A stretch of DNA of 64,000 nt from Leguminivora glycinivorella (taxonomy: Eukaryota; Arthropoda; Insecta; Lepidoptera; Tortricidae). A program made the position numbers and the translations under genes. Under the pieces are notes generated by a model. The model made no database searches. It worked only from the letters and a program-made list of their open reading frames with translations, and had not been told where the DNA came from. Positions 46,501-61,500 of the stretch are shown here, piece after piece. How positions within the stretch are numbered: the stretch's first letter is position 1; each line of letters starts with the position of its first letter. The DNA lies in assembly GCF_023078275.1 (NCBI RefSeq), contig NC_062978.1, forward strand, positions 25,689,967-25,753,966, given 5' to 3'.

Positions 46501-49500
46501 ATACTGCCGTCGCCTCCGCCTAAGAACATACCAAGCGTGCCGGCTGTTGTTAAGAGGACAACTACTGTAAGTCACTATAACTTATTAAATTGCAAAAAAA
46601 AACCTACAATATTAAAACCGTATTTTATTGGTGTTCTGTTCACCAAATAAATGTCCTTATTGAATCATAACATCTATCAGGATCAAACAGGAAAGCCACA
46701 TATAGTATAGTCTATCTATCAATTCAACAATACCTTTGATGGAAAAAAAATGATGGCTCATGGGTACTTAGCTCAGAAAGGTCCCAAGCACTATGGGCAC
46801 CTTTGCACCGAAAAATAGTTACTATCGGCAACACTGTTAGCTGTACACTTGTAATTCTTATTACAAGGCCATAAAGTCTACCGATGTTGGTGTTGCTGTT
46901 AGTACTATACATACTGAAAAAAAAATAAAAAAAATGTTTAATTAAAATATTAGTCACCCTTAGATTTTGATAATAACATAAAGTTTTACAAATAAAATTG
47001 TTGTCTTTTTATATTATTTTATAGTATTTTTAATTTCAGAATAAACTATACGACTGCATAATAAAATGTAGGACGAGGAACAGTGATAGTGAGCACAACG
47101 CGTTTTTGAAGATGGTGTTAGATGTAAGAAGTAAGTGATATCGTTCCTAACCAGCTTATTAAAAGCTCGGCCACACATGCGCGTTTTGAGAGCGTAGGCG
47201 TTAGCGGAGCACAATGATAGCGGTGCACTGGGCGAACGTTGGCGGGAACTACCGAGCGCGGAATGTGCGCGCATTCAGCTACGCTTTCAAAACGCTTTAT
47301 GTGTGGCGGAGGCTTAACTGTGTTTTTTTCTGTTATGATACCCGTCTCATTTAAATTAATACAGTTATAAAAAGATCATATCATATCATTCTTTATTGCA
47401 ACCATGTTCATTTTACACATGTTGTTACATATGTTGATACAATTGCGCTTATCTTGAGAAAGCCCTACTGTATTTTGTTTGAATTTTAACACATGTCTGC
47501 TACTTACTATCCACAAAGCAGGAAGCAGTTAGAAAACTATTCATATTTAGTAGAAATAAAATGTATGTAAATGAGTTTGCATTTTCATACAACTTGTATA
47601 GGAATTTTTTTTCTCGATTTGTGACTTTTCTAGCTAGAAATAAGTTTTTGTCCCGTACAAGTTTTCTATCTATGATATGAATGGGATAGAATGAAATCAA
47701 ATAAAAGGTTTCTCATAAATTACTTTACTCGTAACGTGTATGCTTTTTCCAAAATCCAATGTTCCATGTTAAAGTCCAATGTTCATCAAGTTTCTCAATT
47801 GTATTAGTTTTGATGATAATACGAGTAATTTATTTTATATTTCCAGAAAGATTTGTCCATTCTGATCATTCGACGAACCCTGGGCACGTAGTCGCGGCGC
47901 GCTCTGGAGGAAGATACCCTCCTAACACCAGTATCAAGATTCTAGTCCACCACAATCACTCGGAGGAACCGATCACCTTCACGTCTGATGGTAATACTAC
48001 TATTGCTATTAAATATATAATGTAGCACAGCCTTAACTCCCTACCCAGACGTGTAGACACACCCTCATACACACGTCTGTGAACGCCTTAACATTCATAC
48101 ACTCACCATTCATCACATTCACTCAACCAATCATTCACACACCTCGCGTGCGCCATATTATTTCAGTCCGAATCCGTTTGCCTTTGAAGAAAGATGTAAG
48201 GTCGCGACCTTACAACTACATGTAAGTGTCCTCTCTTAGTTGTTTTGCGTAAATCACGGGACCCCTTTGACCATCCCCGGTTATAATAATAAATAAATTA
48301 AATATATTAAACTAAAAGATAAATTTAAAGTGAGAGTTTTGAATGATTCACGGTTATTTTCATTAGATTTATATTGACCGGGATATAGACCGTGATTACC
48401 TTTTTGATTTTTGTCGAGCTCCCGATATTTCGACGCAGTTGCATGCATCATGATCACGGAAAACTGACGAAGGCGGGTGGATGTTAAAGTTGCATAGACA
48501 GCGCGCGATCTACCCTCCTTCGCGCGCGTCGGCTGCGTTTACTTTCAGCGTTACCTCTGGTCGCATTCACACTCGATGGTCTGTCCAAACACACTACACT
48601 CACGGTCTATATCCCGGTCAATATAAGTCTAATGAAATTAAAAGTGGAATATTCACCCTCTTTGGTGGGACTTGAACTCACGAGCCTGGGTCGATAGACC
48701 TTTTCAAGATAAACACAGCAAATATTTCCACCTTCTTATTAGATATTAGGTAAAACTTTGCTCAAATGATGATGATCCATCAATCACAGAGAAAACTATC
48801 AAAGAACCGTTTCAAGGTATATAGTATGTAAGTATGTATATACTCTATGGTTTACTGCATGATTGCTGTATATTAAAGTGCTACAATGGCGACAGAATAT
48901 TGTCGTAGTATTCCCTCTTGAAGCGTCATAAAAACTAAATTAAATACTCTTCCTATACTTTTATCATAACTTTATAACTGCTCAGGAACCTTTGTCGATA
49001 CTGTTGCTTACCACACGGCGGGCCGTATACTTGTTTTTCACCGAAGTACTTTTATAATAAAGCATAAAAGTTAATTCGCTACTAGGCAGGGTCGCCATAT
49101 ATGGAAGAGGGTTGGAAACTCATGTTAACAAAACGAAAACAACAACATGTAACGAAACGACAATTAGTTACTTATAAAGTAATATTGCAGTTTAAAATGA
49201 CTACATTCGTATTAAGATAACCATGAAGTGGGAGCCCCACTAGTCAAACCAGCAGGCCTAGCACATGATGGCCGCGGGAGTATGTCGCCGCGAGATAGAC
49301 TACCTGTCCTTATGTCATTAATACAATTAGACAAAGACGTGTGATCTATCTCGCGGCGACATACTCCCGCGGCCATCATGTGCTAGGCCTACAGGGATCC
49401 GGCAGACCACATGGGCGATTGCGGGATAACCTCGACTTATTTTTGAGTGGTTGGCCAGACTTAGCACTTAACCACACTTAACAGAGACGAAGGGAAAAAG

Positions 49501-52500
49501 AGAGGGGAGGTCTTTGCCCAGCAGTGGGACACAGCAGGCTCCTAATACGTAATAATAACATTCGTATAAATGTTGTCCCCTTGTCGCTCCGTGCGAGCGG
49601 CCGTTTTCGGGGACCCATATAGTGAGTTGGCGAGTCACCGCCTGCCTATTTTGTCATGTTTTATAACATATGAGCAAGGCAGGTGCCATAGTATTTTCGA
49701 TAGTACCGGTTACCAATCCACCAGCAACTCAACCTAATAGCCCGGTTTCTTTTTGTACCATTTTCTTACAATAGTTCTACATTAACCGGGGCTTGTCCTT
49801 GGGTGCATTACTATAGTGCAGACAGGGATAATCGCCGGTTAGTCTCACATTACTTTTTAAATTAAACTGTCTTAAAGGGCCTCTGCGCTGTTGGCTTCGG
49901 CCCCACGCACGCCTCCCAAAAGTCCGGGACCCCATGGTCCCGAGAACTGAAAAGGACATTCGTATTAAATGTAATGTTGTTTATTTTTTGTTTCAGTGGA
50001 GTCAACCGTGGAACATGTGATATTGACCGTAGTTTGTTCACTGGACGAAGATACGAGAGATGATATGTCTGAATATATGTTAAGAGTAAGTTATTTCATA
50101 ATTTAATTGAATTATAAATCGCCATGAACCACTTGGCCGCTGTGACGGGGTGGCCTAGGGGTTCATGGCGTTAGCCCGGTTTGCTAAAGACGCCGGTTCG
50201 AATCCAGCCTTCGCCACTGGTGGTGTCCGTCATTTTTTCTTTAATATATGGCATCTTATTTCAATTTTTAATTTAAATATATTAGTTTCACTGCTTATAA
50301 ATACAAATCAAAACATTTGTTAAAATATTTTGATTTGTTCCCATAGTTCCGTAATTTCAATTATTTTTTAGTTGTATAAACAATGAGCAGAACGTAGGAA
50401 ATACAATACAGTCTTTACTGCATACCTTACATAGTTTATAATAAAAGCCCAAGCAAAGTAAACAAGAAAGAATCTATTATGATTTCTATTTATAAATAAC
50501 TAGCTGTTGCCCGCGGCTTTGCTCGCGTTAAATTCGAAAATTGCGGAATACTCTATACAAACTTCCACCCTCCATTTTATGGAAGTGGGGAGTCAGGAAG
50601 AGACAAAAAGTAGCCTATGTGACTCTCCATCCCTTCAACTATCTCCACTTAAAAAATCACGTCAATTCGTCGCTCCGTTTTGCCGTGAAAGACGGACAAA
50701 CAAACACACACACACTTTCCCATTTATTATATTAGTATGGATAAAGATGAGCGACCGGGGCGAGAAATTATGTACCAAATGAAAAAAGGACAAAAGCTAT
50801 GAAAACAGTTTTTTTGTCTTATTTTAAGGTCCAAATCTTTTCTTTTTTATTTTTAACCCCCAATGCAAAAACAACGAGGTGTTATAAGTTTGACGTGTCT
50901 GCCTGTCTGTCTGTGTGTGTGTCTGTCTGTGGCATCATAGCTCCCGAACGGATGAACCGATTTTGATTTAGTTTTTTTGTTTGAAAGCTGAGTCAGGAGT
51001 GTTCTTAGCCATGTTTCATGAAAATCGGTCCACTATGTCGCGGTCGGGGGTTTTTTCAAAATTTAAATTTTGTGGTTAGGTCATTCAGTTTGTATAAACA
51101 ATTAGCAGAATGTAGGAAAAATACAATGCAGTCTTTACTGCATACCTTACATAGTTTATAATAAAAGCACAAGCAAAATAAACAAGGAAGAATCTATTAT
51201 AAAACATAAAATAAATATTATAGGACATTCTTACACAGATTGACTGAGGCCCACGGTAAGCTCAAGAAGGCTTGTGTTGTGGGTACTCAGACAAAGATAT
51301 ATATAATATATAAATACTTATATACATAGAAAACATCCATGACTCAGGAACAAATATCTGTGCTCATCACACAAATAAATGCCCTTACCGGGATTCGAAC
51401 CCGTATTATGATTTCTATTTATAAATATTTTTTTTATTTATGTCTTATTTTAAGGTCCCAATCTTTTCTATTTCATTTTTTATGTATCTATTTTTTTTAT
51501 ACTTACAGTATTGTTGCATTAAATAAATGTGTTTTATTTTATTACAGGTATGGGGTGCCAAAGAATACCTAACGCCGGGCAGCTCGCTAAGCGAGTACGA
51601 CTATATTCGCGAGTGCGTTAGATTAGAGAAGGACGTCCGACTGTGTCTACACGAAGGAAAGGACCGCGCGTTAGCAAGGACAGAGAGAGATGACGCTAGA
51701 GACGCGCATCTGTCGCTGGATGACTTGATTCCTGTGCAGGGGGCGGCACCGTTGCTGTCTTTTGATAATTTGTCTATTTTACTAGGTAAGTTGAATTAAA
51801 GGACTTCAAGGTTTCAACTATCTTTCTTCCATTCGGTGTGCCGAAAAACATCTCCTTGCTCCGCCAACTTCTTCCTCCAAATTTTACGTGAACTCTTTCA
51901 CCTTTCGTGCTGTTCTGTTGTGGAATGCTTTGCCATTAGACATCAGACTTGCTAAATCCCTCCCCGTTTTTAAATCTCTTTTAAAATCTCATTACTTGTC
52001 GCTGCCTTAATCTGCCTTTATTTACTTATTAAATGTAATATATTTATGTATATGTACGTATTTAAGTAGGTATATAGCATTTATATATTATACAGGTATT
52101 TTTATTATATATCTTTATGTACGTATTTTCTATATTATATATAATACTTTATTCATTGTAATTTATATATATCGGCACTACCCGTTTAATGATCTAAATT
52201 CATTGTTTCCTGCTACCTAAGGGTTGTCTGGTAGAGATCGCTTCTTAGCGATAAGACCGCCTGTTGTTACCTAGTTATTAAGCGTGATCCATCTTGTGTA
52301 TTTTTTTTTTCTGTATGGTGCACAATAAAGAATATTATTATTATTTGTTTCTCCGTTTTTAAACTCTCGGGTCTTTCGAGCCCGGTCATTTATAAGGCGT
52401 GCGTGGGGATATAGATCCAACACGTAGAGGCCGTTTAGAGATATTTGATGTCATGTAGAACGCCTGCTGGAACCCATTCACGGGTACATATAGATACCCG

Positions 52501-55500
52501 TGAACCGGTTTCAGCAGGCATTGGAAACTATTGTCAATAAAATGGAAAGAATAGATCAGGTCTATGGGTTGAAGTTTTGATGAGTTATGAAAATTGGCTA
52601 TTGCAAAGGTCCGGACACCTACCATAACATTGCGTTAACAAGTTATCGAGGCAGGCGGTGACTCGCCACTCGGTAGATGGGCACCTGATTTGCCATCATA
52701 AAGACGGCCAGGCGCAACACCAGCATGAGTGGCTCAGGGGTGTCGAGAGGTGGTGCTGCGCTTTCTCCGAAGTTACTCGCGGCGTTATGCCCTTTAACAC
52801 TTCCACCCCCACAGACACACGTCACAGACAGCGACAGCTCAGACGTTCCTCTCTGGACGGCCAATGAAGGCAAGCCAGAGTTGAGAGTCCTGCGGGTCCC
52901 CTTGGGGTTCCACTCCGGCCGGCGAAGACACACCGGAGACGGAGACCCAGACCGACTCTCGGGAACACTCGGGTCCGTGGGGTCGTCACTCCCCAACAGC
53001 TCGCCACAAGCTGCCCTGCGGGCTATTATTATTATTATTAAAGGAGTGATCTAGTGGTAAGGATGTTAGGCACGTAGATACCCGGGTATGATTCTCCGGT
53101 CTTTCGGTGTGGGCTTGGCCACATTTTCTTTAGTGTAATAACATATTTCAGTTTAGAACCGTAAACTAATCAAATGAGTGTAGGGTAAGGTACAGCGGGG
53201 CAAATTTTGACTGGGGGGGCAATTGTAACTAATCCATTTTTTCCATTATTATAGTATGATGTTGAGTTCTACATGTATCCACTGAACACGCCTACCATAT
53301 ATAACCGGTGGACACTCCATTTCATAATGCAAACATTGTAAAACATGGAAAAAATGGACCAGTTACAAAAACAACGGCTTATATTCCAAATGTGATATTT
53401 TGGGCTTGGCCCAAACTATGTTATTCTTATTATTTATTTGGTTTCGCACTACGTATTGCTTTTGAGCCAAATTAAGATTTCCACTATTATCTCTAAAATG
53501 ATGTAGGAAAACTGCAGCACAACTCGGACATTGGCGATCAAATATATGAAAGAGGCGCGTTCCTGCGCACACAGTCTAAGCTCGTGTCGGTGAACGCGTA
53601 CCCTGCTTAGTATGAGCAAAGACATATATAACTTCGTATAGACAGATAAAGTCTTAGTAAAAAACGTACCTCAGTACCATACAGAAAAAGGTACGGTGGC
53701 CTAGATGGCATTACACCTTTGGGGTACGCTCAGCTAGGTGGCGCTAATATTAATATTTGACATTTTATCACATATCAAGCTAAGAATATGGTCCAAATCC
53801 AAACTGTCAAAACTGAGGTTCAAAAGTTTTAAGCCTGTGTCAAGAGATGGCAGTCTATGCACTGTGATTACACATTTTACTTTGACAGTAACTCTCTTTA
53901 ACACTCGATCCTCTTTGGTATGAGTGAGATATGACAGATCGACTGTTCGCGTTTTTGACAGGCGGTAACTGTGAGAGGGGGTGGGCGGCACTTTCAGCGG
54001 GGAGCGGGAGTGGCCATACTGTACGATAGTATTCTTTATTATACTGTGACTACAGCTCCAAGGGTACAGTCTGCATTATTGAAAAGATTTTTCATTTAAT
54101 AGTGTGTATATTGATTCTGAGTGCAATGAATGTATTATTCCTTCAGAAACCCTAGAAGGCGAGCTATCCCGCGCAGTGGGCGTAGTGGGTGCAGAAGGCA
54201 CATGCTCGCCCAAAGCTGTCTTCCAAGCTGTCAAAGCCATCTGTGCGTTAGCTGGAGGAGTAGAAACCCTTCATGTCACTCACACACTCAATGCTTTCGC
54301 GCAAGCAGCTACGGGGGCATCGGTATGTATCTAAACTTTAAAAAAATCGTATCAAAAATATTTTTTATAGCATACTTTCGCTCTACATATGAATTGACTC
54401 TTAAAGACGACAGACTAGACATATGTATAGTACGCACAGGACCTACACTAAAGTGCAAGTTGGGTATTAAAGATATATTGTATTCCCCAGGGCACCAACA
54501 ACCTCATAACCCCCGAGATTCAAGCGGACACCGGCCAGTATTGCTCCGTGTCCATCCGCTCCGCGACCGCGAGGGAAACCGTCCAGCACCAGTGCAACCG
54601 CGTGCGAGACGCCGTCCGCTCACTCATAGCACTCTACACTAGAACTAGACTGCTGGATTTCCAGCTGGCTGATTCCCACTTGACACCACAGGGTGCTTCT
54701 GATAGTGAGTATCACCCTCCCATTATAATAAGTCGTAATTTTCTATCTAGTTAGCGTCTAGGACATTTTATAACACACCAACAGAGCGGCAGCTGATGTT
54801 CACGTCCGCTCACTCATAGCGCTGTACACTAGAAATAGACTGCTGGATTTCCAGCTGGCTGATTCCCACTTGACACCACATGGTTCTTCTGATAGTGAGT
54901 ATCACCCTCCCATTATAATAAGTCGTAATTTTCTACCTAGTTAGCGTCTATGACATTTTATAACACACCAACAGAGCCGCAGCTGATGTTTACGGAACTA
55001 GGATACGTTATAAGGTTTAGTACTTGTAACTTTAACGCTTCCTATTCGTAACCGCGCGGGAAACTGTCCTGCACAAGTGCAACCGCGTGCGGGACGCTGT
55101 TCGGTCACTCATAGGCAGCTGTGTATCTCAAGAACAGATCGCCTCACCGTGCTCTAGATGGCAATACGGACTCCGGTGGGAATGGCTCTACACTAGGACT
55201 AGGTTGCTGGACTTCCAACTAGCTGATTCCCATTTGACACCACAGGGAGCTACTGACAGTGAGTATCACTATCCCATAATAATAGGGCGTAGATTTTTAT
55301 CTATTTAATTACCGATTAAGACATGTTTTAAAACACACCAACAGAGCGGCAGCTGATGTTCACGGGCCTAGGATACATTATATAATTTTGCTATTTCTAA
55401 CACTGTAAGAGACTCCATATTACATTTTCACGGTTTCGGTACCGCCCGAGAGATCGTGGAGCATCAGCGCAACGTCGAGCTCAGTGCGACGTACAAAACA

Positions 55501-58500
55501 AATTATCAAAATTTCTCATATCATCCACAGAAGCGACCCCAGCCTACAAGATGACAGAGACGACGCTATTCTGCATAGAAGCAGTGCACCGGCTGCCACC
55601 GAGCTGGGCGCACGAGGACTACGTGTTCCACGCGCAACTGCACTACGGCACGAGGCCGCTCAAGGCTCTGCGGCTCACGCACACTTCCAGGATCGACTCT
55701 GCCGGTTTCTATAACAGAATCATCTTTGACACATGGTGAGTGGAAAAGTTTGATATTGTCAAAATTAGGTGCACTAAGGGACAAGACCGCTGACACTCTT
55801 GCGACTTCTAAGATTGAATCTGCTTGATTGAAATGAAAATGAAATATTTATTTTTTCAAGTAGGCATATTACAATGCGCATATGAACGTCAAATAAAGCT
55901 ACGTCGGCTCTAACCCTACGCCTCAGCCTCGAGAAGATTTCAGTCCCCCCTCAGTTGGGAGGGGGGTATCCACTATGGGACCGGCAAGAAACTCGGCGGG
56001 CAACTTCTTTTCAAAACATTACATCTTATAATTAACATGCATTAAATAACAACATACAATTTAACATGCAAAAGTATTCATCAAAGAATATGAACAGACT
56101 AGGTACTCTATGGAAATCAATTTCAATAAATTATATTATTGCTTAATAATACGTCGTTCTTCTTCAGAGAAAACATATCAAATTGTCATAGAAGAAAAAG
56201 ATAATATGAATCTCAATATCATTAAATATGTAATTTACCTACACAACATAAAATATAAAATATTTGATGTGCTTTCTTATCTGAACTGTGTCCTCTATAC
56301 ATAATACAATTATTTTAATTGCTATTCGTTTTTTGTAGTTTCTGGTTCGGGCCATGCATGTTTGTCTGTCAAATAGTCCTCGACTCTGTAATAAGCCTTT
56401 AACATCAATGATTTTTTTAAGTAGTTCTTAAGAGCTGGGAGGGGTAATCTCAAAGCAGTGTCAGGTAACTTATTATAAAAATGAATGCATTGCCCAACAA
56501 ATGACTTCTGTACTTTACGGACACGAAACTTCTTTATGGCAAGCTTATTTTTGTTTCTAGTGTTATAATTATGGATATCAGAATTCTTAGTGAAACAGTC
56601 TAAATTCTTAACAACATAAATTATACTATCATAAAAATAAATAAATGTATTGGGAAGCTACAGTTAAGATATTAATTTCTTTGAAGAGTTCTCTTACTGA
56701 TTCACGTGTTCCTAAGTTGTAAATAGAACGAATGGCTCTCTTTTGTAATACAAAGATAGTCTGTATGTCAGCTGCTTTGCCCCAAACCAGAATACCGTAT
56801 GACATTACACTGTGAAAATAACTATGATACACTAGGCGAGCTGTCTCAACATTAGTCAGTTGCCTGATTCTCCTAACGGCGTATGCGGCTGAACTTAATT
56901 GAAGATTTTATCACAGGATCATATTTGTGATATGTCTCACTAACTAGGTGAGTAAAAAAGTATGATTTACCCTAAGATCTAAGACTGTACTGTTTAAGAG
57001 GAATATTCACCCTTGGACGCTCTGGCTGTAAGACTCAGCTATGTCAAGATTCTCCAACTGAGAATGGTGAGGGGTTCTTCAAAATAGTAAATTATATAGT
57101 TAGGTCAGTAAATGTCTCAGATCTCATGTAATTATCGACCGAGGCAGAGCCGAGGTCAACAAACATATCTGAGGCTTTTTTATTTACGTACTAAGGTGTG
57201 TATATACTATTTACATGTTCGACGGAGTTGAGAAACGGTAACTTCGTTTAGCGCAGCGCAGTTTTCCAACCAGAGGATAGTAAAGTAACGCAAGACATGA
57301 GTGTAAGGTACCAGGGTAGCATAAAATGCCAGAAGCGACACGGTTTTGCATAGAAGCAGTGCACCGGTTGCCACCGAGCCGGGCGCACGAGGACTACGTG
57401 TTCCACGCGCAACTGCACTACGGCACGAGGCCGCTCAAGGCGCTGCGGCTCACGCACACTTCCAGGATCGACTCCGCTGGCTTCTATAACAGGATCATCT
57501 TTGACACATGGTGAGTTTAACAGTTTGATTCTGCCAAAGCTAGGTGTACTAAGGGACAAGACGGCTGAAGACGCTCTGACTAACCTACACTTCTCTGCAT
57601 GATTTTATCACATCATTTGTGATATTTCTTACTAGGTGAGTGAAAAAGTATGATTCACCTTACAAGACTGTGCGATTTACAACAACTACGAAAGGGAATG
57701 TACAAGTTTCTAATGGGGTGGCAACGCGCATGTGACACTGTTTGAGTTGCAGGCGTCCATAGGTTACGGTGACCGCTTTACATCAGGCGGGCCGTATACT
57801 TGTTTGCCACCGACGTAGTATAAAAGATTTATGAGGAATTTCCACCCTCGGACGCTCCAGGTTCAAGAATGACCTATGTCAAGTTTTTCTCTAGGTGTGG
57901 GGTTCTTCAAAATAGTAGATTACATAACTAGGTCAGTAAATGTCTCAGATCACATGTAATCGTCTGCCGAGACGGAGCCGAGGTCAACAACCATGTGATC
58001 TGATGCTTTCTTATTCTCTTAGGAGGACTTCGAAACCAATACGGAGAAGCGATAGAGACAGCTATGATAAAGATATATTATTATCTTAAGCGTTTATGCA
58101 TTTGGCTACGTAGGTAGCCTGACCAACTGACAGACTGAGATTCTCCAAATTGACAACATTTCATATTTTTGAGTACTACTTTTTATTGTTTGTTTTGAAA
58201 GAACTTAATACTAAAAGATACACGTATTTTTTATTTTTCCAAAAACTGCTATTTTAATGTGAAAATCCCTTCTTATTACTACTTCGAGCAGAAAGAGCGT
58301 AAGTTACAAACGTCAAGACGCAGCTTCGTGACGTCACATGTGTTGTTTCATACACCTAAGAAAACGACAAAATCTTTTTAAAAAATTTAATATTTGCTAC
58401 GAACTGTGATAAGTGTCACTGTCAAACTCAAGGGACATCCCAACTGGAAGATTTTTTTGTGGCAGCTCTAAATCAGCTATTTGACGTCACTTCCCCTTTA

Positions 58501-61500
58501 AACTATTTTTATGATTTTTTATACTAAAAATACGGAAAAAAAAATTAAAAAAATATTTATGTGATCTACAAGCGTATATCTCGAAATGATTTTCGATTTA
58601 GGGACATTGAAAATTTTGAAACGTTGTCAATTGGAAGTGTACAGACATTTAATGTCACTCCCGGGTAGAACGTGAACATTGTTTTACCGTTTTTAGGGTT
58701 CCGTAGTCAACTAGGAACCCTTATAGTTTCGCCATGTCTGTCTGTCCGTCCGTCCGTCCGTCCGTCCGTCCGTCCGTCCGTCCGTCCGTCCGTCCGTCCG
58801 TCCGCGGATAATCTCAGTAACCGTTAGCACTAGAAAGCTGAAATTTGGTACCAATATGTATATCAATCACGCCAACAAAGTGCAAAAATAAAAAATGGAA
58901 AAAAATGTTTTATTAGGGTACCCCCCCTACATGTAAAGTGGGGGCTGATATTTTTTTCATTCCAACCCCAACGTGTGATATATTTTTGGATAGGTATTTA
59001 AAAATGAATAAGGGTTTACTAAAATCGTTTTTTGATAATATTAATATTTTCGGAAATAATCGCTCCTAAAGGAAAAAAAAGTGCGTCCCCCCCCCTCTAA
59101 CTTTTGAACCATACGTTTAAAAAATATGAAAAAAATCACAAAAGTAGAACTTTATAAAGACTTTCTAGGAAAATTATTTTGAACTTAATAGGTTCAGTAG
59201 TTTTTGAGAAAAATACGGAAAACTACGGAACCCTATACTGAGCGTGGCCCGACACGCTCTTGGCCGGTTTTTTTCAACTTTTCAACGGTCGCACTGGCCG
59301 TGTTTAGAGTCTTCTATCTAATAATTATTATTTAAAACGGGTAATATGTAAAAGTGTACGTGTAAGCAATGAGGTTTTCTCAATGAATTATTCATTTTCC
59401 AATGAGGGAGGGGGATTTGACCATTCTACAGGGTGGCCCAAAAATACGTTGACAAACGTTTGTATAATTATTTTTCTGTCCTTATACGAATGATTGTCCA
59501 ACAAATAGTACGTTGCTTCTGGAAAGTTATGTATGAAAATATTGGCATAATTAATGGAAGATTTTTTTTGATTGGGATATGTACATTATAGGCCGAAGTT
59601 ATTTTTCATCAACCCTCCCCATCTCTCCCCCCTCTGCGTCACCCCTCTTCCCCCCCTTAAATAGCCGAAAATGCGGTTTTTCGTGATTTCTGACAAAACC
59701 GTTGCAGATACAGAAAAAGCGTGTAGGAACAAAGTAATCCTTAATAAATTTACTACAAATCATTCATTGACACTTTGGTTCTAGCACTTATAGTTTTCGC
59801 GTGATCCATCGCGAAAGTTGGTCCTTTGCTGCAATTTTCTTTAGTGAATGTTAAGTTTTCTCCCAAATTGCTTACGAAATCTGTTTGATATTACTAAAAT
59901 ATTATAAACTGAAAATGAATTTCAGGGGGAAAAATCACTACCATGGGTGGAACTTGAACTCACGGCTTCTGGATGAAACTCCAGGGCTCTACCAACAGCT
60001 ACCAAAAGCTCATCCCCAGTCATCGATATACTATATGGATCAATGATACTCCTAGCCACTACTACCGTGAAAATATTACGTCTTAAATAGTTACTGGAAT
60101 TCCAAGACATATTGGAAATTCCACCCATGGTAGTGATTTTTCCCCCTTAATTTTATTTTAGTCATGGGTTACAATATTTTAGTCATATCAAACAAATTTC
60201 GACGATTTCGTAAGCATTTTGGGCGAAAACTTAACATTCATTAAAGAAAATTGCAGCAAAGGACCAACTTTCGTGACGGATCACGCGAAATCTATAAGTG
60301 CTAGAACTAAAGTGTTAATCAATGATTTGTAGTAAATTTATTAAGGATTACTTCGTTCCTACGCGTTTCTCCTGTATCTTCAACAGTTTTGTCAGAAATC
60401 GAGAAAAACCGCATTTTCGGCACTTTAAGGGAGGGTAGAGGGGTGACGCAGAGGGGGGAGGAGTGGGGAGGGTTGATGAAAAATAACTTCAGTCTATAAC
60501 GTACATATTTCAATTAAAAAAAACCTTCCATTAATTATGCCGTCATTTTAGCTAATTTCCCCCTACTAAAATTAAAATGTGAAACCTTAATAATTTTTGA
60601 CCAAATAAATCGAATCGCCTTCAAAATGCCCTCCTTTGGCTTTGAAGTACAAACGCAAATGTAAGAAAAAAAAATAACGATATGCCGCTGCACCTCTAGT
60701 ATGACTTTCGTCTAACTTATTGCACGTTTAGCTTTTTAAATATCCTAATTTTTGTAATCAATAAACGGGCTAGGGTTTTAAGATTGATTACAAACTATAA
60801 TTTATAGTTTTAAGTGAGGTGAATTTACGTAGGTAGGCTGAAACGTATCGAACGTATGAATTTGAAAAAATCGCCGTTTTACAATTGGTCTACATAGCAA
60901 ATCTTGCGAAATGGACATGAATGCTGTTGAAATATTCATGGTGAATGTAGAAATATACAATAAATATAGGCTCAAAAAATATTTTCGGTAACTTCGATAT
61001 TTAGGTTTATTTCAACATTTTACTATTCTTTGTCAACGTAATTTTGGGCCACCCTGTAAGTATTTGGACTATTAAATAAAACTATGGAAACGGATTATAT
61101 CGCGTATAATGAATTTACAATTCATCCCGACATTTCGGACACTTTACAGCGTTCGTTTACATAGTTTTAATCGATTAGTAACTATCGCGGTAATCGAAGA
61201 CAATATTATTTGTACTATTCTTAAATCAAAATGTCTGTTCCCCAGGTTGAACCTCGAAGACGTCCCGATAAGCCAGCTGCCGCGCGAGGCCCGCCTTGTA
61301 CTATCCCTGTACGGGCGCACCCGTCGTCCGGACGACGCGCACAACGAGAACGACAACGACAAGCAGAACAACGACGACGACGTGCTGTATGACCTCGTCG
61401 AGTTGGGCTGGGCTAGCTTACAGCTGTTTGATTTCGATGGGTAAGTTATAGCTGGAAATCCAGCTGGATGGGCAGATCATTTCTTTCATTTTTGTTTGTC

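Noticed and set aside
52650..53043. Conserved nuclear gene exon because of high GC content
   Set aside because: GC content alone is misleading here; there is no splice phase fit to the PI3K exons and a microsatellite tail is attached.
52725..53054. 109-codon plus-strand frame as a gene
   Set aside because: It ends in an (ATT)n tail and looks like a LINE 3' end inserted in the PI3K intron.
54130..54642. 170-codon frame spanning PI3K exons 11 and 12
   Set aside because: It reads through an intron in the wrong frame; the spliced model fits phase and family motifs.
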